Shown here: one piece after another, positions 1-5,595 of the stretch | Numbering within the stretch: position 1 is the stretch's first letter | Layout: each line of letters begins with the position of its first letter | From: Anaeroplasmataceae bacterium | Lineage (GTDB): Bacteria; Bacillota_I; Bacilli_A; Acholeplasmatales; Anaeroplasmataceae | Assembly: GCA_029050385.1 (NCBI GenBank) | Contig: JAIDMV010000313.1 | Location: forward strand, 1-9,013 | DNA length: 9,013 nt | Reading direction: 5' to 3' | Made by a program: the position numbers and the translations under genes | Notes under the pieces: generated by a model | What the model was told of the DNA's origin: nothing | The model's input: only the letters and a program-made list of their open reading frames with translations | Databases searched by the model: none

Positions 1-8
1 TTATTAGA

Positions 9-14
9 TATAAT
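9..14 (+). promoter_or_regulatory. Candidate -10 box for the M16C peptidase gene
   Basis: A perfect TATAAT lies 29 bases before the chosen start codon. The predicted transcript would start near position 21 and carry the AAAGGA ribosome site. The matching -35 box would fall before the first base of the window, so only half of this promoter can be seen. In such AT-rich DNA a lone TATAAT is modest evidence. Confidence 0.4.
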
Positions 15-30
15 AATAGGAAATGAAAAG

Positions 31-36
31 AAAGGA
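31..36 (+). promoter_or_regulatory. Ribosome binding site that sets the peptidase start
   Basis: AAAGGA sits 7 bases before the ATG at 44. The alternative in-frame ATG at 23 has only an AGGA-like run directly against it, too close to act. The ATG at 44 is therefore preferred, which removes seven lysine-rich residues from the longest reading frame. Confidence 0.6.
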
Positions 37-43
37 AAAAAGT

Positions 44-2929
44 ATGAAAAATTATACAAAAATAACAAGTAAGTTTATTGAAGATATTCAATCTGAGGTA
101 ACAATTTATAAGCATAACAAAACAGGTGCTCGTATTTGTACAATTGAAAATGATGATACAAATAAAGTATTTTCAATTGCTTTTAGAACACCACCTATGA
201 ACAATGGAGGATTAACACATATTCTAGAACACTCTGTATTATGTGGATCAAAGAAGTATCCTGTTAAGGATCCATTTGTTGAATTATTAAAAAGTTCATT
301 AAACACATTCTTAAATGCATTTACATTCCCTGATAAGACTATGTATCCTTGTGCAAGCCAGAATGATAAAGATTTCAAGAATCTAATGAGTGTATATATG
401 GATGCAGTATTTTATCCCCAAATCTATGCACATGAAGAAATCTTTATGCAAGAAGGATGGCATCATCATATTCTAGATGAGAATGAACCAGTCATTTATA
501 ATGGCGTTGTTTATAATGAAATGAAGGGTGCTTTTTCAGACCCACAACAAATTCTGTTTAGAAATCTAATGCATTCCTTATATCCTGATACTGCCTATGG
601 ATTTGAATCAGGTGGAGATCCTACATATATCCCAGATTTAACTTATGAAGAGTTTAAGGAATTTCATTCTAAATATTATCATCCAAGCAATTCCTATATT
701 TTCTTATATGGTAATTGTGATATGGAAGAGCGTATGAACTGGTTAGATGAAGCATATCTATCTGAGTTTGATCATATTGATTTTGATACAACTCTTAAGT
801 ATCAAAAGGCATTTTCTAAGCCAATTTCTCAAACTGGTTATTATCCAGTAGCTAAGGAAGTACCTCTAGATAATAAGAGCTTCTTATCCTATAACGTTGC
901 TTTCCCAACAACATTAGATCCAAAGCTTATGATTGCTACAACGACATTAGTAGACGTGTTATTAAATAATCCAGGGGCACCTTTAAAACAAGCTTTAATT
1001 GATGCAAATTTAGGTGCAGATGTTATGGCTGCATTTGATGATGGATTATTACAGCCTTTATTAGGAATTGTTGTAGTAAATGCAGATGAGAAAAGAGAAC
1101 AAGAATTTATCAATTTAGTAGACTCTACATTAAAGGATATTCTTGCAAAAGGATTAGATCATGAGGCATTAAAGTCTCTAATCACCTTTGCAGAATTTAA
1201 AGTTCGTGAAGGTAAATTTAGTTATATGCCAAAGGGATTAGAAATCGAAATGAATTGTCTAAACTCTTGGCTATATGATGAGGACCAACCTTTCTCTAAG
1301 CTTGAAAACCTTAAATATTATCAAGAATTAAGAGAAGATATTGATCATGGCTATTTTGAAAAAATCATTACAAATTTAATTTTAAATAACCCTCATAAGA
1401 GCTATACTAAGCTATGCCCATCTTATACATGTGCAGAAGAAAAAGAAGCAGCTTTGACAGAAAAGCTTGCTAAGTTTAAGGCATCTTTATCTAAAGAAGA
1501 ATTGCAAGCTTTAATTGAAAAGAATAAGGCATTAGCAGTTTATCAATCTACACCTTCTACACCAGAAGAGATTGCAACTCTACCTAAGCTAGAGTTAGAG
1601 GATTTAAATCCAAATCCTGAGAAATTAAATTGCGAAAAAATTAAGGGTAAATTTGATACCTTATTCTCAAATTACTATACAAATGGAATTGATTATGTAA
1701 ATTATACCTTTGACTTAACAGGTATTGATGGAAAAACAATTCAATACGCTCAACTATTAAGTGATTTATTGAAGAATCTATCTACTGAAAAGACCTCTTA
1801 TTTTGAAATTAATCAATTAGTTCAGAAGTATACTGGTGGATTAGCATTTAACGTAGCTCCATATAAAACAATGAACAGAGAGACAAAAGTTAACTTTAGT
1901 GTTTCCTTTAGTGCACTAGGGGAAAATGTAGATAAGGTTAGCAGCTTAGTTCAAGAAATCTTATTCAAAACAAACTTTAAGGATTATAAGAGATTGTATG
2001 AAAGAATGAATGAGCTAAATGCCGGATTAGAGATGAGTGTTGCTCAACGTGGACATGTAGTAAGCTTAATTCGTGCATCCTCATATTTCGATGAGGCAAG
2101 CTATTTAAATGATTCTATTAGTGGTATTGGTTATATTGACTTTGTACATGATTTATTTGTAAATTTTGAAGCAAAGAAAGAAGAGCTAAGTACAACACTA
2201 GAAGAATTAGTATTAAAGCTATTCAATCAAAAGAAATTTATCTTACGCTTCACAGGTAAGAAGGAAGCATTAGATAAAGCTCTACCTGTTGTAGATAAGT
2301 TCTATAATGCATTAGAGACAAAAGCTTATCGATTCAGTTCAGATTATAAACCTCATCTATTAAATGAAGGTATTAAAACACAATTTGATGTTAACTTTGT
2401 TGCAAAGGCTGGTAATTATAAAGCACCATTTAATGGAGCAATGCTTGTATTAAATAATTGCTTAAGCTTAGATTATTTATGGATGCAGGTACGTGTTCAT
2501 GGCGGTGCTTATGGCTGTATGTTAAATACTCAAGCTACAGGTGGCATCGGATTTACATCTTATCGTGATCCTGAAATCGCTAGAACTAAGAAGGTTTATG
2601 AGGATGTTGTTTCTTATATTGAAAATCTAAATCCAAGTGAAGAGGACTTATTAAAATATAAGATTGGTGCTATCGGTGGATTAGATACAGTAATGCATGT
2701 AAGTGATAAAGGTAGAAAGGCTCAAAGTGATTATCTAGCTGGAAATACCTATGAGCTTCAATCTAAGATTCGTAAACAAGCATTAGAAGCTACTAAGAAG
2801 GATTTAACTAGTTTAGCCCCATTATTTAAAGAAGCTTTAGCTACAGATAGCTTATGTGTTATTGGTAATGCAAATAAAGTAGATGCAAATAAAGACTTAT
2901 TTAAGGATGTTAGAAATTTAACAAAGTAA
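44..2929 (+). CDS. M16C-family zinc metallopeptidase (PreP/insulinase-like)
   Basis: A 961-residue peptidase of the pitrilysin/insulinase clan, subfamily M16C, the group that includes presequence protease PreP and falcilysin. Family members are clam-shell zinc enzymes that degrade short unfolded peptides. The inverted zinc motif HxxEH is at residues 59-63 (H59, E62 as catalytic base, H63), and the third zinc ligand is probably E159 in the NEMKGAFSDP segment. The C-terminal half carries RVHGGAYG at residues 817-824, the Arg/Tyr substrate-binding motif expected of the second M16 half. Both halves are present in one chain and the length is normal for M16C. No signal peptide or membrane segment is seen, so a cytoplasmic role in peptide turnover is inferred. 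It appears monocistronic, with a terminator 12 bases after the stop. Substrates cannot be read from sequence. Confidence 0.93.
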   Translation: MKNYTKITSKFIEDIQSEVTIYKHNKTGARICTIENDDTNKVFSIAFRTPPMNNGGLTHILEHSVLCGSKKYPVKDPFVELLKSSLNTFLNAFTFPDKTMYPCASQNDKDFKNLMSVYMDAVFYPQIYAHEEIFMQEGWHHHILDENEPVIYNGVVYNEMKGAFSDPQQILFRNLMHSLYPDTAYGFESGGDPTYIPDLTYEEFKEFHSKYYHPSNSYIFLYGNCDMEERMNWLDEAYLSEFDHIDFDTTLKYQKAFSKPISQTGYYPVAKEVPLDNKSFLSYNVAFPTTLDPKLMIATTTLVDVLLNNPGAPLKQALIDANLGADVMAAFDDGLLQPLLGIVVVNADEKREQEFINLVDSTLKDILAKGLDHEALKSLITFAEFKVREGKFSYMPKGLEIEMNCLNSWLYDEDQPFSKLENLKYYQELREDIDHGYFEKIITNLILNNPHKSYTKLCPSYTCAEEKEAALTEKLAKFKASLSKEELQALIEKNKALAVYQSTPSTPEEIATLPKLELEDLNPNPEKLNCEKIKGKFDTLFSNYYTNGIDYVNYTFDLTGIDGKTIQYAQLLSDLLKNLSTEKTSYFEINQLVQKYTGGLAFNVAPYKTMNRETKVNFSVSFSALGENVDKVSSLVQEILFKTNFKDYKRLYERMNELNAGLEMSVAQRGHVVSLIRASSYFDEASYLNDSISGIGYIDFVHDLFVNFEAKKEELSTTLEELVLKLFNQKKFILRFTGKKEALDKALPVVDKFYNALETKAYRFSSDYKPHLLNEGIKTQFDVNFVAKAGNYKAPFNGAMLVLNNCLSLDYLWMQVRVHGGAYGCMLNTQATGGIGFTSYRDPEIARTKKVYEDVVSYIENLNPSEEDLLKYKIGAIGGLDTVMHVSDKGRKAQSDYLAGNTYELQSKIRKQALEATKKDLTSLAPLFKEALATDSLCVIGNANKVDANKDLFKDVRNLTK

Positions 2930-2940
2930 GAGAATTAGTT

Positions 2941-2972
2941 CGGCATAGTTAATCGCTATGCCGTTCTTTTCT
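2941..2972 (+). terminator. Intrinsic terminator after the M16C peptidase
   Basis: A perfect 8-bp stem, CGGCATAG (2941-2948) with CTATGCCG (2956-2963), encloses a 7-base loop. It is followed by the T-rich tail TTCTTTTCT. It lies 12 bases after the peptidase stop codon and just before the next promoter, so it separates the two transcription units. Confidence 0.9.
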
Positions 2973-2982
2973 ATATAGCTTT

Positions 2983-3011
2983 TTGCATTTTATAGGTAAA
3001 TATGATATACT
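2983..3011 (+). promoter_or_regulatory. Sigma-A-type promoter for the flavoprotein-ogt unit
   Basis: A -35 box TTGCAT (2983-2988) and a -10 box TATACT (3006-3011) are separated by 17 bases, the ideal spacing. The predicted start is near 3018, leaving a leader of about 30 bases with a strong ribosome site. An in-frame ATG at 3002 lies inside this promoter, which argues against its use as a start codon. Confidence 0.65.
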
Positions 3012-3037
3012 CATATGTGAATGATATTAATTATCTT

Positions 3038-3042
3038 GGAGG
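3038..3042 (+). promoter_or_regulatory. Ribosome binding site that sets the flavoprotein start
   Basis: GGAGG is 7 bases before the ATG at 3050. The earlier in-frame ATG at 3002 has no such site and falls within the promoter. The ATG at 3050 also gives the usual flavodoxin-like beginning MKITVINGT, in which the first beta strand starts at once. Confidence 0.8.
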
Positions 3043-3049
3043 TGGCAGA

Positions 3050-3784
3050 ATGAAAATTACAGTGATAAATGGAACCGAAAAGCATGGTGTAACCTATAAG
3101 CTAAAAGAGGCTTTTCTAAATTATTTTAATGATTCTGAAATAACAGAATATTATCTTCCAAAGGATTGTCCATCTTTTTGTGTCGGATGTACAAGCTGTT
3201 TTGTGAATGGAGAAACTACTTGTAAAGATTTTTCTTACATAAATAAAATTGAGAAATCATTATTAGAGGCAGATTTAATTGTTATGACTTCCCCTGCATA
3301 TGTTATGCATACCACAGGAGCAATGAAGGCAATGCTAGATCATTTTGGGTATCGCTGGATGCCGCATAGACCCGCTCCTGAGATGTTTGGTAAACGTGCT
3401 GTTGTTATTACACAATGTCTTGGTTCAGGAGCTAAACAAGCAGCAAATGATATAAAGCATAGCTTATCCTGGTGGGGCATATCAAAAATCGGTATCTTTA
3501 GTGCTTCACTTATGAGCGATATTATTTGGGATAAACTTTCTCAAAAGAAACGAAATCAACTTATAAAAAAGATAAACAAACTTGCTCATAAATTTGCAAA
3601 AATAAATTATAAAAAGAAAGCACATACAAAATTTGTTACAAAAATTAAATTTAAGTTAAGCCGTTTTATACAGAAAAAAGTATACAAAAGTGGTGTGGCA
3701 AGCCTGGATTGTAAATATTGGCAAGAACATGGCTGGCTGAATAAGAAACGTCCATGGAAGCATTATAAGAAGGAAAATGTATAG
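3050..3784 (+). CDS. Flavodoxin-like NAD(P)H-dependent FMN oxidoreductase, possibly iron-sulfur flavoprotein
   Basis: A 244-residue protein of the NADPH-dependent FMN reductase / iron-sulfur flavoprotein group. It starts with the beta strand and phosphate loop MKITVINGTEKHG and has the flavin-contacting segment SPAYVMHTTGAMKAMLDHFGYRW (residues 81-103). Between them is a cysteine cluster, C40, C44, C47, C50 and C58. The last four read CX2CX2CX7C, the compact pattern known to hold a 4Fe-4S cluster in archaeal iron-sulfur flavoprotein (Isf). Relatives transfer electrons from NAD(P)H or ferredoxin via FMN to quinones, nitro compounds or protein partners. Residues about 164-213 are unusually rich in lysine, and no membrane segment is evident. 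The gene heads a unit with ogt, 27 bases downstream. The fold is secure. The cluster and the substrate are inference. Confidence 0.82.
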   Translation: MKITVINGTEKHGVTYKLKEAFLNYFNDSEITEYYLPKDCPSFCVGCTSCFVNGETTCKDFSYINKIEKSLLEADLIVMTSPAYVMHTTGAMKAMLDHFGYRWMPHRPAPEMFGKRAVVITQCLGSGAKQAANDIKHSLSWWGISKIGIFSASLMSDIIWDKLSQKKRNQLIKKINKLAHKFAKINYKKKAHTKFVTKIKFKLSRFIQKKVYKSGVASLDCKYWQEHGWLNKKRPWKHYKKENV

Positions 3785-3811
3785 TCAATTTTGATTATTA
3801 TGTAAAGGCGT

Positions 3812-4318
3812 ATGTTATATTATAAGAAATTAGATTCTGTTGTGGGAACAATTACTATAGTGAGTAACGAAGAGTCTTTAATCGCTTTATGGATAGAAGG
3901 ACAATCTGGAGAATCACACTTTGATTTACAACAAATGAAATATAAAGAAATTCCTATATTGATTCAAACAGAGAATTGGTTAAAACGATACTTTGATAAA
4001 GAAAAGCCATCTCTAAATGAACTGCCAATTCATTTAGAAGGAAGCCCATTTCAATTAGAGGTATGGAAGCTTTTATATGAAATCCCTTATGGTAAAACAA
4101 CAACCTATAAAGCCCTGGCTTTAGAGATTGCAAAAAGAATGGGTAAAGAAAAAATGTCAGCTCAAGCAGTTGGCGGAGCTGTAGGAAGAAACCCAATTTC
4201 TATTATTATCCCTTGTCATCGTGTAATAGGAACAAATGGAAAGATGATAGGCTATAATGGGGGAATTTCCATTAAAGAAAAATTATTACAATTTGAACGA
4301 GATTTACAAAGCTTTTAA
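3812..4318 (+). CDS. ogt: Methylated-DNA--[protein]-cysteine S-methyltransferase (Ogt type)
   Basis: A 168-residue suicide repair protein that removes alkyl groups from O6-alkylguanine (and O4-alkylthymine) in DNA onto its own cysteine. The signature is clear: PCHRV with acceptor C135 at residues 134-138, preceded by VGGAVGRNPISIIIPC. The helix-turn-helix DNA-binding part is IPYGKTTTYKALALEIA (91-107), and the N-terminal alpha/beta domain begins LYYKKLDSVVGTITI. The position of the arginine finger in human MGMT (RAVG) is Gln here (Q118 in AQAVGG), which I believe is common in Gram-positive homologues. The start is fixed: an in-frame stop lies just upstream. Its ribosome site AAAGG is only 3 bases from the ATG, so initiation may be weak or coupled to the flavoprotein gene. 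No terminator follows before the next promoter, so transcripts probably run to the hairpin at 4446. Confidence 0.95.
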   Translation: MLYYKKLDSVVGTITIVSNEESLIALWIEGQSGESHFDLQQMKYKEIPILIQTENWLKRYFDKEKPSLNELPIHLEGSPFQLEVWKLLYEIPYGKTTTYKALALEIAKRMGKEKMSAQAVGGAVGRNPISIIIPCHRVIGTNGKMIGYNGGISIKEKLLQFERDLQSF

Positions 4319-4319
4319 A

Positions 4320-4348
4320 TTGAATTAATAATGGCTTTATGCTATAAT
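4320..4348 (+). promoter_or_regulatory. Strong extended -10 promoter for a short RNA
   Basis: TTGAAT (4320-4325) and TATAAT (4343-4348) are separated by exactly 17 bases, and a TG at 4340-4341 forms the extended -10 element TGCTATAAT. It is the best promoter match in the window and begins within two bases of the ogt stop codon. Transcription should start near 4354-4356. No convincing coding sequence lies between there and the terminator at 4446. Confidence 0.75.
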
Positions 4349-4354
4349 AAATTA

Positions 4355-4504
4355 TGGTAGCTAGAAGAAGTCTATAAGTAAGAACTCTACTTCTTATAGA
4401 TGGCTAAGACAACTGAATGTAGTAGAGTGGTTTTCCTTGCTGGATAGCGTGATTGAAAATAGTGAGTACTATTGTACTTACAATTCAATCACGCTTTTTT
4501 CTTT
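4355..4504 (+). ncRNA. Unrecognised pseudoknotted small RNA or leader RNA
   Basis: About 150 nt lie between a strong promoter and a strong terminator, without a believable reading frame. Three interlocking helices can be drawn. S1 is an 8-bp stem, TCTATAAG (4371-4378) with CTTATAGA (4393-4400). S2 is a perfect 8-bp pairing of ACTCTACT (4384-4391, within the S1 loop) with AGTAGAGT (4421-4428), which makes an H-type pseudoknot. An outer 4-bp TAGC/GCTA (4358-4361 with 4403-4406) can stack below S1. An alternative pairing of AAGAAG (4365-4370) with CTTCTT (4390-4395) competes with S1 and S2. I do not recognise a known family; it lacks the hallmarks I know of 6S RNA, tmRNA, SRP RNA, T-box or glmS ribozyme. 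It could be an independent small RNA or an attenuating leader of the RhuM-Fic gene 64 bases downstream. All structure is by eye. Confidence 0.55.
4446..4504 (+). terminator. Long-stem intrinsic terminator upstream of the RhuM-Fic gene
   Basis: A perfect 12-bp stem, AGCGTGATTGAA (4446-4457) with TTCAATCACGCT (4484-4495), is followed by a T run broken by one C. Above an internal loop the hairpin continues with a further 8 bp, GTGAGTAC (4462-4469) with GTACTTAC (4474-4481, one G-U pair), closed by TATT. It ends the short RNA and probably also read-through from ogt. The other strand lacks a T run, so it acts in one direction. Confidence 0.9.
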
Positions 4505-4567
4505 AATAGTGAAATGGAAACAATTTGTTTAATTTATATTCCGTAAAAATAAGGAGGAGAATAGAAA

Positions 4568-5524
4568 ATGGAAGATAAGACTTTTGAGATTTTAAAGTTT
4601 GTGGAGGATGATTTTTCACTAGATGTACGAGTAGATATTTCTCATGATACTGTTTGGTTAACTCAACGTGAGATGGCTGAGCTTTTCTTGGTGACTATTG
4701 ATAATGTTGGAGTGCATATTAAAAATATCATTAAAGACAAGGAATTAGATTTATCAACTACCGAAGAATCCTCGGTAGTTCAAACTGAAGGTGGTAGACA
4801 GGTAAAAAGAACTATTAAATTATATAATTTGGATATGATTATTTCTGTTGGATACAGAGTGAAATCCGCTAGAGGGGTTGCTTTTAGAAGATGGGCAAAT
4901 AAAGTACTTAAGGACTATTTGTTACAAGGATATTCAGTCAATCAAAAAAGAATTGAAGTTTTAAATAAAACCGTTGAAGTTCAAAATAGAATGTTGGCTT
5001 CTAGTTTGAACATAGAACAGAATGCATTAGTAAATGTCATCTTAGAATATACCAATGCACTAAATCTATTAGATGATTATGATCATCAATGCCTTGACAA
5101 ACCCAAGGGGAGTGAAACACTCTATATTTTGAAATATAGCGAATGTAGAAAAATTATTGACTCTATGAAATTTAACATAGAATCTTCTGTTTTCGGTATA
5201 GAAAAAGAAGAAGGTAAAGTGGCTGGCATATTGGCAGCTGTCTATCAAAATGTTTTTGGACAAGAGGTATATCCTTCATTAGAGGAAAAGGCAGCTCATT
5301 TACTTTATTTCTTAGTAAAGGATCATCCATTTGTAGATGGTTGTAAACGAATAGCAGCTACCTTATTTTTAGAATTTTTGAATAGGAATAATTCATTAAT
5401 GAAAAATGGAAAAATGATTATTTCAAATGACACCTTGGTTGCTATAACTATTTTAACTGCTCAATCTAATCCAGAAGAAAAAGAAGTTATAGTTAATTTG
5501 ATAATGAATTTTTTAGTAAAGTAA
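4568..5524 (+). CDS. RhuM-family N-terminal domain fused to Fic/DOC domain
   Basis: A 318-residue two-domain protein. Residues about 8-125 match the RhuM family (called virulence protein RhuM in Salmonella): WLTQREMAELF, NVGVHIKNI, YNLDMIISVGYRVKS and FRRWANKVLKDYL are its typical blocks. After a linker helix, residues about 155-318 form a Fic/DOC domain with motif HPFVDGCKR (253-261) and the upstream flap-like FGQEVYPSLEEKAAHLL. Fic enzymes usually transfer AMP or phosphate to target proteins, as in the Doc toxin. H253, D257, K260 and R261 are kept, but the usual Asn is Cys259, so activity is uncertain. The first part of RhuM resembles a DNA-binding module, although its role is unknown. A perfect AAGGAGG (4551-4557) lies 10 bases before the ATG. 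A weak -10 TATATT is at 4535-4540 with no good -35. No separate antitoxin gene is adjacent, and no terminator follows before glmU. Confidence 0.88.
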   Translation: MEDKTFEILKFVEDDFSLDVRVDISHDTVWLTQREMAELFLVTIDNVGVHIKNIIKDKELDLSTTEESSVVQTEGGRQVKRTIKLYNLDMIISVGYRVKSARGVAFRRWANKVLKDYLLQGYSVNQKRIEVLNKTVEVQNRMLASSLNIEQNALVNVILEYTNALNLLDDYDHQCLDKPKGSETLYILKYSECRKIIDSMKFNIESSVFGIEKEEGKVAGILAAVYQNVFGQEVYPSLEEKAAHLLYFLVKDHPFVDGCKRIAATLFLEFLNRNNSLMKNGKMIISNDTLVAITILTAQSNPEEKEVIVNLIMNFLVK

Positions 5525-5549
5525 CATACGGCAAAAGAAATGGTTAAAG

Positions 5550-5578
5550 TTCTAAATCCACCTTATTTTTATTATAAT
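5550..5578 (+). promoter_or_regulatory. Candidate promoter for glmU-glmM
   Basis: A perfect TATAAT (5573-5578) has a weak -35 match TTCTAA (5550-5555, 3 of 6) at 17 bases. Transcription would start near 5585, inside or at the edge of the ribosome site, giving a very short leader of about 11 bases. Read-through from the RhuM-Fic gene is an alternative source of transcript, because no hairpin terminator is seen in 5525-5572. Confidence 0.4.
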
Positions 5579-5595
5579 ACTATGAGGGGATATCG

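Noticed and set aside
23..43. The upstream ATG as start of the peptidase
   Set aside because: It lies directly against the only AGGA-like run, and the better ribosome site is 7 bases before the ATG at 44; the added residues (MKRKEKS) look like a translated leader.
889..1113. Reverse-strand reading frames inside the peptidase gene (also 106-378), ogt, RhuM-Fic and glmU genes
   Set aside because: They are antisense to strongly recognised genes, have no ribosome sites or family resemblance, and their composition is that of reversed coding sequence.
3002..3049. The upstream ATG as start of the flavoprotein
   Set aside because: It falls inside the predicted promoter, lacks a ribosome site, and would add 16 residues before the typical first beta strand.
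4400..4447. A 15-codon reading frame from ATG at 4400 (MAKTTECSRVVFLAG) inside the short transcript
   Set aside because: It has no Shine-Dalgarno site in front, its start lies within helix S1, and no composition or motif suggests a real peptide. RNA structure explains the region better.
4319..4567. CRISPR, tracrRNA or transposon end in the ogt to RhuM-Fic gap
   Set aside because: There are no direct repeats, no nuclease or transposase gene nearby, and no terminal inverted repeats flanking the block.
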